Position numbers and translations under genes: made by a program. A DNA stretch of 64,000 nt from assembly GCF_007971025.1 (NCBI RefSeq), contig NZ_CP042436.1, forward strand, positions 5,270,001 through 5,334,000, read 5' to 3'. The DNA comes from Mucilaginibacter ginsenosidivorans. GTDB lineage: Bacteria; Bacteroidota; Bacteroidia; Sphingobacteriales; Sphingobacteriaceae. This document shows, one piece after another, positions 6,576 to 16,250 of this stretch (within the stretch, counting starts at the first letter, position 1; each line of letters opens with the position of its first letter). The notes under the pieces were generated by a model. That model was given only the letters and a program-made list of their open reading frames with translations, was not told the origin of the DNA and did no database searches.

Positions 6576-9398
6576 TTGAGGCGCACTTCTGAAACATCTG
6601 TCTTTCGACGAATATACTTCCCGGTTTTAGTGCTGTTGATAGCAGGATGCTCACTCGAAAAGAAAAGCGGCTTCAACCGCGCCATGCAGAATCTGACGGC
6701 GCATTACAATATCCTGTTTGATGCCGACGAGATACTGCGCGAGAAACAGGAAAGTTACGCTTTGTCATTTGTAGATTCCTATAATGAGATATTGCGCGTT
6801 TACCAGGATACAACGGCACAGAGCGGCACCCCGGATAAAGACCTTGAGGAGGCCAAAGCAAAAGGCAACAAGATCATCAACATTAAAGAGCAAAGCCACT
6901 ACCTTGGCGACGCCTATTTGGTTTTAGGAAAAACGGATTATCTTGAGGCCAATTATTTCGACGCAACGGAATATTTCAGTTACGTGGTAAGATCGTTCCC
7001 GGAGGAAAAAAAACTGTCTGAAGAAGCTTTGATGTGGAAGGCCCGTACCCTGATCTGTCTGGATCAATTGCCGAAAGCAAAACTGGCTATAGATTCGGCT
7101 GTTTCGAACATTGATAAGAAAACAAAGAAGAGCACCATCGCTGATATTTACGCCACGAAGCTGCAATATGATATTGATGTGCAGAATTATGAAGAAGGCG
7201 AACAGGTGGCGAAAAAGGCAATACAATTCTGTCGTAATAAAGGTCAGCGGCTGCGCTTGACCTTTATTATGGCCCAATTGCAGGAATTGAACAATAAAAC
7301 AACCGACGCTTATAAAAACTACAGCAGTATAGTAAACAGCAATGCAGCGTTCGAAATGGCTTTTAATGCTAACCTTAATCGTATAAGGATAGAACAAAAT
7401 GAGACCGGCGCCAAAGTGAACCGGATAGACCGGCTGCGCAGCTTAATCAAAAACGAGAATAATAAAGATTTTATAGACCAGGTATATTACCAGATAGCGC
7501 AGTTATATTATACCGGCAAGGACCTGAACAACGCCATCAAAAACTATCACCTCTCAATAAACTATAGCCGCAAAAATCAAAACCAGAAGGGACTCTCCTA
7601 CCTGCGGCTGGCCGATATCTATTTCAAAGACCGGGGCGATTATGTGGCTGCCAAGAAATATTACGATAGCACGCTTTTTAGTTTGTCGCCCGGCTATCCG
7701 GGTTACCAAACCATCAAAAAGAAAAGCGACAACCTGCAATTGCTTGCAGACAGATTTAGCATCATATCGAGGGAAGATACCTTGCAAATGTTGGCGAAGC
7801 TGGATGAAAAAGCCAGGAGCACGCGTATAGATGCGATGGTTAGTAATGAGACACTGCACCGGCAGCAGGTTCAGGCTGGTATTGATAACGCGATAGCTGC
7901 AAATAATACGCAGCCGGGCGGTCCCCAGGGTGGCGGCGGGAGCACATTTTATTTTTATAACAGCAACGCCGTGAGCCAGGGCTACAACGATTTTAAACGC
8001 CGATGGGGCAACCGCAAGCTGGAAGACAACTGGCGGAGAAGCAATAAATCAAATGGCAATTCGACGCTCACCACAGCTGAAAGTATTGACCCTGACGCGC
8101 CGGCTGACCAGGCAGCGAAAGGCAAGGGCGTTAATGCCGGTGATTACCGCAAACAATTAATAGACAACCTGCCGCTTACACCGGAAAAACTCGCCATATC
8201 GAACAAGCTTATTTATGATGCCTATTTTGACGTTGCTAATTTTTACCGGGATATATTAGGCGACAGGAAAGAAGCGATCGCGACCTATGAGTTATTGCTG
8301 AGTCGTTTTCCGGATAGCCCGGACAAACCGGCTTTATACTATAACCTTTACCGCTTATATACCGATGACAACAACCAGGCAAAGGCAGACGAATATAAAA
8401 ACCTCCTGCTGAAAAACTTCCCGGATACGCCATTTGCGAAAATTATTGTCGACCCGGATTACGGCAAAAAACTGAATGATGCCGATGCCGAGCTAACTGA
8501 AAAATACAACCAGGTTTATGACGCTTTTTCGAAGCCTGACTATCCACGTACCATATTGCTTATAGATGCTCTTCAAAAACAACGGCCGGACAATAAATGG
8601 GCCGCTCAATTGGATTATCTTCGGGCAATAGCTCAGGGACATTTGGAAAAGCTGGATCCATTTAAAGCCGATCTTGCCGCTATAATAAGCAAATATCCAA
8701 ACGACAGGCTGATAACGCCATTAGTGAAGCAACATCTAATTTACCTCGATGCCAATCGCGATGCTTTGTTTAAAAGACCAGTCGTACTAACGGACAAGGA
8801 CCCGAACGAGGAACCTTTTGTACCACCGGCGATGACAGAAGCCCAGCAAGCCGCCGCCAGGTATAATAACCTCCTTGCAGAACAGCAGGCTGCTGCTGTA
8901 AAGCAGGCCGAAGCTGCAAAAGTTGTAAAGGACCCTTTAACAGGTAAGCCGGTTGTTGAAAAACCAGACTCGGCTAAAGCCAATACTGTTCAGGGTAAAG
9001 TTCCTTCTGCAACCAAAGAAGCAGCCAAATCATCAATATTCTCGATGCGCGACAGCACGAATTACTATTTTGTAGTGAATGTGAGCACGGCAACCGTAAA
9101 CCTGGCCTCATCACGTTTCGGCATAGGGCAGTTTAATCGCGCTAACCTGGCAGGCAGTGCCATTAAACACCAGCTGATGAGCGTAGGCGACAACAACCAA
9201 CTGATTTACGTGGGACGGTTTTACAGCCTCGGAGCAGTTAAAGATTACGCCCGTGCTATTATCCCGCTGATGCCGGATATTATGAAAGTTCCGAAGGACC
9301 AGTATAGTTTTTTTATCATTACGCAGGAAAATTTGGATAAGCTGAACAATAAATCTACGCTGGACAGTTATATAGATTATTACCAGAATAATTATTGA
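6576..9398 (+). CDS. PorW/SprE-like TPR lipoprotein of the type IX secretion system
   Basis: The 940-residue protein has a lipoprotein signal (two Arg pairs, hydrophobic core, LLIAGC with Cys25), then a segment FNRAMQNLTAHYNILFDADEIL that matches the conserved start of PorW/SprE proteins, many TPR-like helical pairs, a low-complexity Gln/Gly linker near 440-460, an Ala/Lys-rich region near 745-830 and a C-terminal domain. SprE/PorW supports T9SS secretion and gliding, possibly linking the PorK/N ring to the translocon. The only workable start is TTG at 6576: an in-frame TAA lies at 6558-6560 and the next Met is past the lipobox. gldKLMN lie 4 kb away. Confidence 0.75.
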   Translation: MRRTSETSVFRRIYFPVLVLLIAGCSLEKKSGFNRAMQNLTAHYNILFDADEILREKQESYALSFVDSYNEILRVYQDTTAQSGTPDKDLEEAKAKGNKIINIKEQSHYLGDAYLVLGKTDYLEANYFDATEYFSYVVRSFPEEKKLSEEALMWKARTLICLDQLPKAKLAIDSAVSNIDKKTKKSTIADIYATKLQYDIDVQNYEEGEQVAKKAIQFCRNKGQRLRLTFIMAQLQELNNKTTDAYKNYSSIVNSNAAFEMAFNANLNRIRIEQNETGAKVNRIDRLRSLIKNENNKDFIDQVYYQIAQLYYTGKDLNNAIKNYHLSINYSRKNQNQKGLSYLRLADIYFKDRGDYVAAKKYYDSTLFSLSPGYPGYQTIKKKSDNLQLLADRFSIISREDTLQMLAKLDEKARSTRIDAMVSNETLHRQQVQAGIDNAIAANNTQPGGPQGGGGSTFYFYNSNAVSQGYNDFKRRWGNRKLEDNWRRSNKSNGNSTLTTAESIDPDAPADQAAKGKGVNAGDYRKQLIDNLPLTPEKLAISNKLIYDAYFDVANFYRDILGDRKEAIATYELLLSRFPDSPDKPALYYNLYRLYTDDNNQAKADEYKNLLLKNFPDTPFAKIIVDPDYGKKLNDADAELTEKYNQVYDAFSKPDYPRTILLIDALQKQRPDNKWAAQLDYLRAIAQGHLEKLDPFKADLAAIISKYPNDRLITPLVKQHLIYLDANRDALFKRPVVLTDKDPNEEPFVPPAMTEAQQAAARYNNLLAEQQAAAVKQAEAAKVVKDPLTGKPVVEKPDSAKANTVQGKVPSATKEAAKSSIFSMRDSTNYYFVVNVSTATVNLASSRFGIGQFNRANLAGSAIKHQLMSVGDNNQLIYVGRFYSLGAVKDYARAIIPLMPDIMKVPKDQYSFFIITQENLDKLNNKSTLDSYIDYYQNNY

Positions 9399-9434
9399 AA
9401 TAGCTACTATTGCTTAAAATTAAATTGAAAGAGA

Positions 9435-11690
9435 ATGATCGTCGTTAAATTATCGCAACAGGATATCAGGAGGTACAACGGCTATATTTGGAAGTTTTTT
9501 ATCAGCTGTTTTTTGCTGGTGGTGCTGCTGATAGTTGGTACGTACTTTGGTATTTTTGGCCCGCTGCCGTCATTCCGCGACCTGGAAAACCCAAAAAGTA
9601 ACCAGGCGTCCGAGATCATCTCATCCGACAAACAAACTTTAGGCACTTATTATGTAGAGAACCGTTCGAATGTGACCTATAAGGAAATATCGCCCAATGT
9701 TATCCACGCGCTGGTAGCTACCGAGGACGAACGCTTCTATGAACACTCGGGCATCGACTTCAGGCGCCAGTTTACCATCCTGTTTCTCAATATTTTTAAA
9801 AGCCAGGGCGGCAGCACCATTACCCAGCAATTAGCTAAGAACCTTTTTACGGAACATCCTTCACGAAATAAGATCGTTCGTTTTACCCAGAAAATGAAGG
9901 AATGGATAACCGCCGTAAACCTCGAAAGGCGGTATACCAAGGAAGAGATCATCACGATGTACCTGAATAAAGTAGATTTCGGCGCTTACAACACTTTTGG
10001 GATCAAGTCGGCGGCGCGCACTTACTTTAATACAACGCCTGATAAACTAACGCCCGACCAGGCTGCTATGCTAATAGCTATGATCAACGGGCCGGGATAC
10101 TATTCGCCGATCAATCATCCCGACCGGCTTCTGAACCGCCGAAATTACGTGGTGCTAACACAGATGGCGAAATTGGGATACCTGAGCGAGGGGCAACTGG
10201 CAGAATTTAAGTCCAAGCCACTGGGATTACATTTTAACCGGATAACGCATAACGACGGACCGGCGCCGTATTTCAGAGCTGTATTGAAAAGAGAGGTTCA
10301 GAAAATATTGCAGGACGAGTCGATCGTAAGAGCCGACGGAACCTCTTATGATCTTGATCGTGATGGCCTGAAAATTTACACGACCATCAATTACACGATG
10401 CAGCAATATGCCGAAGAGGCACAGGCCGAATACATGCGTCAGTTACAGGTGCAGTTTAACGATCACTGGAAGGGATATAGTTTATATAAAAGTATCAAAA
10501 ACTTCAAACTGCTGCTTGACCAGGGTATGCACAGGTCGGACAGGTATAAGGCCGATACACTGCAGGGCATGTCGGCAGACGAGATCAAAAAAGATTTCAA
10601 TACACCTACCAAAGTAGACCTGTTTACCTGGAAAGGCGATACCACGATGACGATGAAACCCATCGACTCGATTGTGTACTCAAAATTGCTGCTGCGCAAC
10701 TCCATGATGAGCATGGACCCAACCACCGGTTATATTAAAGCCTGGGTTGGGGGTATAAATTTCGAGCACTTTAAATACGACCAGGTAAAATACGGAACGC
10801 GACAGGTGGGTTCAACAGCAAAGCCGTTTACCTATTCTGTGGCTATAGATAATGGGTATTCGCCGTGTTTAAAGGTAGATAACGTGCCTGTTGAAATTGA
10901 CATACCGGGGCAACCACCGTACAGCCCGCGTCAATCACAATCCGACCTTCAGCCGGGAGCCATTACTTTACGAACTGCCCTTGCTTTCTCGCAGAACTAT
11001 GTTACAGCATGGGTTATGAAACAGGTGGGCCCCGTTCCGGTTATGAACCAGATAAAAAAAATGGGGATAACCAGTGAGGTGGGGCCTTATCCATCAATCT
11101 GCCTTGGCTCATTTAATGCGTCGGTTTTTGATATGACCGGGGCGTACTCTGTATTTGCCAATCATGGGATATGGACGGAACCGACCTTCATATTGCGCAT
11201 AGAAGATAAGAAAGGCAATGTGCTTTATACCCACAGACCACGCGTGACACAGGCTATGAATGAGCAAACAGCTTATGTAATGACCTACATGCTGAAAGGT
11301 GTTATTGAAAACGGCACCGGCTCGAGACTTACCTACAAATATGGCATCCGCAACCCGGTAGGCGGCAAAACCGGCACCACGCAGGATAATTCCGACGGCT
11401 GGTTCATCGGTATTACGCCACAATTGGTTACCGGTGTGTGGACGGGCTGCGAGGACAGGGACATCCACTTCAGGTCGACGCGGCTGGGTGAAGGAGCCAA
11501 CACAGCATTGCCTATATTTGCGGGCTTTATGAAGCGGGTATATGCCAATGAATCACTCGGTATTAAAAAGAATGTCGACTTCGATCCTCCAAAATCCCCG
11601 CTTACCGTAACGCTCGATTGCAGCGCGTACGACCAGCAGGAACAGGGACAGAACCCGGCATCGGATGTGGATAAGAAGCTTGGGTTTTAG
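9435..11690 (+). CDS. Class A penicillin-binding protein (PBP1A type)
   Basis: A bifunctional peptidoglycan synthase anchored in the inner membrane by one helix (residues 19-41). The transglycosylase domain shows the catalytic motif EDERFYEH with Glu97 and the GGSTITQQLAKNL motif at about 125-137. The transpeptidase domain has the SxxK motif (STAK, in QVGSTAKPF), SQN and KTGTT. At 751 residues it has the family length. It follows the PorW-like gene by 36 nt and precedes uvrC, so the three may be co-transcribed. I do not assign a symbol because PBP1A paralogues are common in this group. Confidence 0.93.
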   Translation: MIVVKLSQQDIRRYNGYIWKFFISCFLLVVLLIVGTYFGIFGPLPSFRDLENPKSNQASEIISSDKQTLGTYYVENRSNVTYKEISPNVIHALVATEDERFYEHSGIDFRRQFTILFLNIFKSQGGSTITQQLAKNLFTEHPSRNKIVRFTQKMKEWITAVNLERRYTKEEIITMYLNKVDFGAYNTFGIKSAARTYFNTTPDKLTPDQAAMLIAMINGPGYYSPINHPDRLLNRRNYVVLTQMAKLGYLSEGQLAEFKSKPLGLHFNRITHNDGPAPYFRAVLKREVQKILQDESIVRADGTSYDLDRDGLKIYTTINYTMQQYAEEAQAEYMRQLQVQFNDHWKGYSLYKSIKNFKLLLDQGMHRSDRYKADTLQGMSADEIKKDFNTPTKVDLFTWKGDTTMTMKPIDSIVYSKLLLRNSMMSMDPTTGYIKAWVGGINFEHFKYDQVKYGTRQVGSTAKPFTYSVAIDNGYSPCLKVDNVPVEIDIPGQPPYSPRQSQSDLQPGAITLRTALAFSQNYVTAWVMKQVGPVPVMNQIKKMGITSEVGPYPSICLGSFNASVFDMTGAYSVFANHGIWTEPTFILRIEDKKGNVLYTHRPRVTQAMNEQTAYVMTYMLKGVIENGTGSRLTYKYGIRNPVGGKTGTTQDNSDGWFIGITPQLVTGVWTGCEDRDIHFRSTRLGEGANTALPIFAGFMKRVYANESLGIKKNVDFDPPKSPLTVTLDCSAYDQQEQGQNPASDVDKKLGF

Positions 11691-11697
11691 TGGTTTA

Positions 11698-11783
11698 TTG
11701 TAAGGTTGGAAAGTTGAAATATTGCAAGGTTGATTGGGTATTCGACAATCCTTTACCAATTAACCGATGAACCAATGGCTAAT
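11698..11783. repeat. Inverted octad array before uvrC
   Basis: Five 8-nt units beginning TTG (TTGTAAGG, TTGGAAAG, TTGAAATA, TTGCAAGG, TTGATTGG; 11698-11737) are followed by a 14-nt spacer and four reverse-complement-type units (TTTACCAA, TTAACCGA, TGAACCAA, TGGCTAAT; 11752-11783). The period is 8 here, not 7. The right array reaches the uvrC start. Confidence 0.75.
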
Positions 11784-13593
11784 GAATGATTTTGATTATA
11801 GGGAGGCGTTAAAAAAAATTCCCCATAAACCAGGGGTATACCAGTTTTGGGATACGGATAAGGAACTGATTTACATTGGCAAGGCCAAAGATCTTCGGAA
11901 CCGGGTTACCTCCTATTTCAATAAGGATACACAGGTCAATGCCAAAACGCGTGTACTGGTATCCAAAATACGCAACATAACTTTTACCATCGTAGATACG
12001 GAGGTAGATGCCTGGCTGCTGGAAAACAGCATGATAAAAAAGCATCAGCCGAGGTATAATGTGATGCTGAAAGATGATAAGACCTATCCATGGATCATTA
12101 TCAAAAATGAGAATTTTCCGCGCATATTCTGGACACGGCGCATTGTCCGCGACGGTTCCAAATACCTGGGCCCGTATGCTTCGGTTAGCATGATGCACGC
12201 CATTTTGGGGTTGATCAAAGAAACCTATCCTCTTCGTACTTGTAACCTGGCACTTACACGGCAAAATATCGATGCAGGGAAATTTAAGGTTTGCCTCGAA
12301 TATCAATTGGGTAACTGCAAAGGCCCTTGCCAGAACTATCAAACCGAAGCAGACTACGAGCATAATATCGAGGAGATAAAAGATATATTGAACGGCAAGA
12401 TAGGTGCGGTACTGCGCAACATGAAAGCCGACCTGGATGCAGCTGTGGCCAGTCTCAATTTCGAAGCGGCACACAAGCTGAAACGAAAATTCGACCTGCT
12501 GGAGAACTACCAAAGTAAGTCGACCGTCGTCAATTCGTCTATCACCGATGTGGATGTTTTCAATATCGCATCGGATGAAAAATACGCGTTCGTCAATTTC
12601 CTGAAAGTGATGAACGGCACCATCATTCAAACCCAAACCATCGAGCTGAAGAAACGGCTGGATGAAGGCGACGAAGAGTTACTTACCCTGGCTATATCAG
12701 AGTTCAGGAGCAGGTATAACAGCCATTCAAAAGAAGTGATCGTGCCGTTTCACCCGGATATTGATGATGGACAGATCAAGTTCACGGTGCCTAAGCTCGG
12801 CGAAAAGAAAAAGCTGCTTGATCTTTCACACAAGAATGTACTGTTCTTTAAAAAAGAGAAGATAGACCAGTACGAAAAGCTAAACCCTGAAGTGCGTACT
12901 GAGCGGTTGCTTATGGTGATGATGAAGGACCTGAGGATGAACCAGTTGCCCCGGCATATCGAATGTTTTGATAATTCGAACTTCCAGGGGAAATATCCCG
13001 TGTCGGCTATCGTTGTGTTTCGCGACGGGAAACCATCAAAAAAGGACTATCGCCATTTTAACGTAAAAACCGTTGAGGGGCCAAATGATTTTGCTACTAT
13101 GGAGGAGGCTGTACACCGCCGCTATCGCCGCATGCTGGATGAAGGCTCCGAACTTCCGCAACTGATCATTATCGACGGTGGTAAGGGACAATTATCATCC
13201 GCAGTGAAAAGCCTCAAGTTACTGGGGATAGATAAACAGGTAACGGTTATCGGCATTGCAAAACGTCTCGAGGAGTTGTATTACCCCGGCGACCAATACC
13301 CTTTATACCTCGATAAAAAATCGGAGACGCTGAAGATCATCCAGCAACTGCGCGATGAGGCCCACCGTTTCGGCATCACTTTTCACAGGAAAAAACGCGA
13401 CAAGGGCACTTTAGCAACTGAGCTTGAGCTAATAGAAGGAATAGGAAAAACGTCGGCCGACAAACTGTTGAAATACTTTAAGTCGGTTAAAAAAATACGA
13501 AATGCGACAGAAGACGAGTTGTTGGAGGTAGTGACCAAAAAGCAGGCGCTTGCAATAAGGAGTTATTTTGGGGAGGCCGCTAAGAGCTCTTAA
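11782..13593 (+). CDS. uvrC: Excinuclease ABC subunit C
   Basis: UvrC makes both incisions in nucleotide excision repair with UvrA and UvrB. The protein has the GIY-YIG nuclease domain (PGVYQF near residue 15 and IYIGKAKDLRNRV near 30), a UVR UvrB-binding motif around 195-230, an RNase H-like C-terminal nuclease domain (ECFDNSNFQG, then IIIDGGKGQL) and helix-hairpin-helix repeats (LIEGIGKTSADKLLKYF). At 603 residues it is full length. I choose the second in-frame ATG (11782): the first, at 11767, lies within a short-period repeat array and adds only MNQWL. Confidence 0.95.
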   Translation: MNDFDYREALKKIPHKPGVYQFWDTDKELIYIGKAKDLRNRVTSYFNKDTQVNAKTRVLVSKIRNITFTIVDTEVDAWLLENSMIKKHQPRYNVMLKDDKTYPWIIIKNENFPRIFWTRRIVRDGSKYLGPYASVSMMHAILGLIKETYPLRTCNLALTRQNIDAGKFKVCLEYQLGNCKGPCQNYQTEADYEHNIEEIKDILNGKIGAVLRNMKADLDAAVASLNFEAAHKLKRKFDLLENYQSKSTVVNSSITDVDVFNIASDEKYAFVNFLKVMNGTIIQTQTIELKKRLDEGDEELLTLAISEFRSRYNSHSKEVIVPFHPDIDDGQIKFTVPKLGEKKKLLDLSHKNVLFFKKEKIDQYEKLNPEVRTERLLMVMMKDLRMNQLPRHIECFDNSNFQGKYPVSAIVVFRDGKPSKKDYRHFNVKTVEGPNDFATMEEAVHRRYRRMLDEGSELPQLIIIDGGKGQLSSAVKSLKLLGIDKQVTVIGIAKRLEELYYPGDQYPLYLDKKSETLKIIQQLRDEAHRFGITFHRKKRDKGTLATELELIEGIGKTSADKLLKYFKSVKKIRNATEDELLEVVTKKQALAIRSYFGEAAKSS

Positions 13594-13637
13594 ATGCACC
13601 TGATATAGCAACGGCCGCATAACTTATTGCAAAAGAA

Positions 13638-13670
13638 AAAGTCTTAAACCGTTATCCGGCCTAAGACTTT
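13638..13670. terminator. Bidirectional terminator between uvrC and gldN
   Basis: AAAGTCTTA (13638-13646) pairs perfectly with TAAGACTTT (13662-13670); a small inner CCG/CGG pair extends the hairpin. A-rich sequence lies on the left and a C/T-rich stretch on the right. It lies between the convergent ends of uvrC and the gldKLMN operon and could serve both. Confidence 0.75.
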
Positions 13671-13698
13671 CCTCTTATAAGTTAGGGCTATTTTTTTC

Positions 13699-14658
13699 TT
13701 AGTATTGCCAAAGATTGAGTTCCCAATCCATCAGCTGTTTTTTCACTTTTTCCGATTCGTACAGTTTATCTATACCCTGCGCGTAGTCTTTGATTCGTTC
13801 ATCTTTATCGTTGGATACCTTCACAATGTAGCTGGTGAATATCCTTTTCATAAATACGTCATCGAAACTCAGTCCTGTATTATCATTGCTGCGGTCAACT
13901 GCTTCTTTGGTAGCCAGTATGGGCCGGGCATCGGGGAAATATATCCAGAAAGCGGGCTGGTAATCCAGGTTAAGACCGGTCACCTTTTGCTTCACCATAG
14001 GCGCAATACCTATAATGCGCGGTTCGAATATCGAACGCTGGCGGTCGAATATCCAGTCTTCCTTGATACGGAATTTAACAATGCTGTCGGGGTTAAACTC
14101 TCCGGGCTGCATGGTCGAGCCGATCTTGTCGCCCGTGTTTTTATCAAATCTGTCCACCAGTACACTATCAGCCATTTTTGATTTGGCCTGGGCAGCGGTC
14201 AACGGTTTTGCAAACGCATCGCCGTCCGGATCATCTTTACTTGGGTTAGCATCATAGGCAGTTAGCTCGCCTGCTGCTACAGCGTCCATCAAAATGTCAA
14301 TGAGGCGTTGTTTTGGCGAAGCCAGGTACTGGTTCATTTTTTCGCGAACATCTATCTCGCGCCATACACGTTTGGCATAAGCCACATCCGATTCACGAAC
14401 ATTTGCATAAGGTGTAACCCTGGCATTCAGGATATTGGTTTTTTTGTAATATCCATCAAGCGGCCTGTCAAACGGCTTTGCGGGCGCGGTGGCTACCTGT
14501 TGTTTTTTTGTCGTATCCACAACAGTTTTGGCACCGGTGTTACCGGCCTGCTGTTGCGTGGTGGTTGGCTTTGAGGTGGTTTTTTTAACCTTCTTGCGCT
14601 GGGCAAACGCACCCGCACACGCCAAACAAAGTACAATAACCAAAAATCTCTTTTTCAT
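13699..14658 (-). CDS. gldN: Type IX secretion / gliding protein GldN (PorN)
   Basis: GldN (PorN) forms the periplasmic ring with the lipoprotein GldK that surrounds the T9SS outer-membrane translocon. The 319 residues start with a signal peptide (KKRFLVIVLCLACAGAFAQ), a Lys/Thr-rich linker, and a folded domain with the family-like stretches YANVRESDVAYAKRVWREIDVREKMN and a region around FEPRIIGIAPM. It ends the gldK-gldL-gldM-gldN run, 6 nt after gldM, and is followed by a terminator. Confidence 0.93.
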   Translation of the reverse strand: MKKRFLVIVLCLACAGAFAQRKKVKKTTSKPTTTQQQAGNTGAKTVVDTTKKQQVATAPAKPFDRPLDGYYKKTNILNARVTPYANVRESDVAYAKRVWREIDVREKMNQYLASPKQRLIDILMDAVAAGELTAYDANPSKDDPDGDAFAKPLTAAQAKSKMADSVLVDRFDKNTGDKIGSTMQPGEFNPDSIVKFRIKEDWIFDRQRSIFEPRIIGIAPMVKQKVTGLNLDYQPAFWIYFPDARPILATKEAVDRSNDNTGLSFDDVFMKRIFTSYIVKVSNDKDERIKDYAQGIDKLYESEKVKKQLMDWELNLWQY

Positions 14659-14664
14659 ATCCTT

Positions 14665-16209
14665 TTAATTTGCCGATAACACTATCGGATCCAATCCACG
14701 TTGTGTGCCGTCAGGGCCTACTGCTACAATATCTTTAAATACTATGGTCGACCCCGGGCCTATCGTATTTATTGCTGCACGCATCTGGCTGGTCAACTCC
14801 GAACCGGTGGCCGAATATATGATCGGGTCCTGGCGCGGCTTGATCACTAAGATCGTAAAGCGGGTCACATTAAATTTAGCGTCAAAATCAAAGTTGTCCA
14901 GTTTGGCAAAAACCCTGTCCTGCGCTTTAATATTAGCAGCGCTTGTATTGCCACCGCTTTTCCCCGCAAACTGTGGTTTTGGGTCGGGTATACGTTTTAC
15001 ACGGAATTTGGTTGCACCTAACACGGTTGTTTTCCCCGGCGCAATTTCGCCGGATACCGTTACCACATCGTTATCACTTACTGAATTAACCGTGGCTATA
15101 TAGTGCCCGGCCGAGCCGGATAACGAGCCTGCCGATATACTCACATGCAGTTTCTCTTTTGCGATGCCCGGGGCAGATACCGAAATAGGGTTTGGCACGC
15201 CAATGTATAATACATTCATCTTATCAGGTGATACAACCGCTGATGGTTTTGCCACCATGTAAGTTTGAGGCGGAGTTGAATACGTTTTATAGGTACCGTC
15301 TGTTTGCTTAACCTTGATAGTACCTACCCAGGTATGAACACCTTCGCTGCCGGTACTGCCCGAATACTTGCCTTTACCACCTTCCGTCGGAAGCCTGGAG
15401 CCATCTACGGTAACCTCGGGGCTTGATTTTGAATCCGATGCTGTCAGGAAAACATCAGCCGTATAAGGTTGCCCAACCAAAACGTAGCTTGTAGGCGCAA
15501 CGGCAACAGCATTGAACTGGTCGAGATTTACCTGCGCCTGGTCAACTTTTCCTAATAACTTCTTTATAACCTCGTTTTCGGAGTTTTTGACATCCGATTG
15601 TATTTTTACAAAAGCTGTCATTGCGGCACCCATAGGGATACCATCTCCAAAATTAGCTTGCTCCCAGTCTTTATTAGGGAAACCATCACGTTTTTTTGGC
15701 GGAGTCGCTTGCAATGAAAGATTCATTCCCACACGATCTTTGGGATCTAATAGTGCTAACAAAGCATTTCTTGTATCATCAATTCTTTTATGCAACTCAT
15801 AAGCTGCTCTTTTTTCGCCGCCAACCATCAAGTGATCCGATGCTGCTAAATCTTCCCGCCCTTTATAATCATTTGTTGCTGCGTCCATTCCACCTGTCGC
15901 ATCCTCCAATTGTTTTTTTAATGATTCGATGTAGGCATCTAGGTTAGTAGCCAATTCCCTCGCCTTTTTTGCTTTTTTGTACGGTTCTCTAGCTCGTTCA
16001 GGTTCATCTTTCAATTTCGTCTTTTCGAAAGCATCAAACGTATTATTAATACCGATTTGAACATTATTTTTAGACGAGTTTAAGCTATCGCTGATATTTT
16101 TAAATGAGTCCAGCAAATTCTCCGGTACGTCAAGAGCTATAAGGCCCAATAGTACCAGGTATAGGATACCTATCATTCGCTGTCTTGGGGTTTCTTTACC
16201 GCCGGCCAT
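14665..16209 (-). CDS. gldM: Type IX secretion / gliding motor protein GldM
   Basis: GldM (PorM) pairs with GldL as the proton-driven T9SS motor. The short N-terminal segment AGGKETPRQRMIGILYLVLLGLIALDVPENLLDSF contains the single membrane helix; the rest is a long periplasmic shaft with a coiled-coil start and several Ig-like beta domains, reaching the GldK/N ring. Its 514 residues fit the family. It lies between gldL (41 nt upstream) and gldN. Confidence 0.95.
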   Translation of the reverse strand: MAGGKETPRQRMIGILYLVLLGLIALDVPENLLDSFKNISDSLNSSKNNVQIGINNTFDAFEKTKLKDEPERAREPYKKAKKARELATNLDAYIESLKKQLEDATGGMDAATNDYKGREDLAASDHLMVGGEKRAAYELHKRIDDTRNALLALLDPKDRVGMNLSLQATPPKKRDGFPNKDWEQANFGDGIPMGAAMTAFVKIQSDVKNSENEVIKKLLGKVDQAQVNLDQFNAVAVAPTSYVLVGQPYTADVFLTASDSKSSPEVTVDGSRLPTEGGKGKYSGSTGSEGVHTWVGTIKVKQTDGTYKTYSTPPQTYMVAKPSAVVSPDKMNVLYIGVPNPISVSAPGIAKEKLHVSISAGSLSGSAGHYIATVNSVSDNDVVTVSGEIAPGKTTVLGATKFRVKRIPDPKPQFAGKSGGNTSAANIKAQDRVFAKLDNFDFDAKFNVTRFTILVIKPRQDPIIYSATGSELTSQMRAAINTIGPGSTIVFKDIVAVGPDGTQRGLDPIVLSAN

Positions 16210-16250
16210 TTTATCTTATTTATTCGTTTGTAGGGTCGTTATTAAATCAA

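Noticed and set aside
11809..12636. 275-codon open frame on the minus strand inside uvrC
   Set aside because: It mirrors uvrC, whose GIY-YIG and nuclease motifs are unmistakable; the antisense translation has no recognisable domain.
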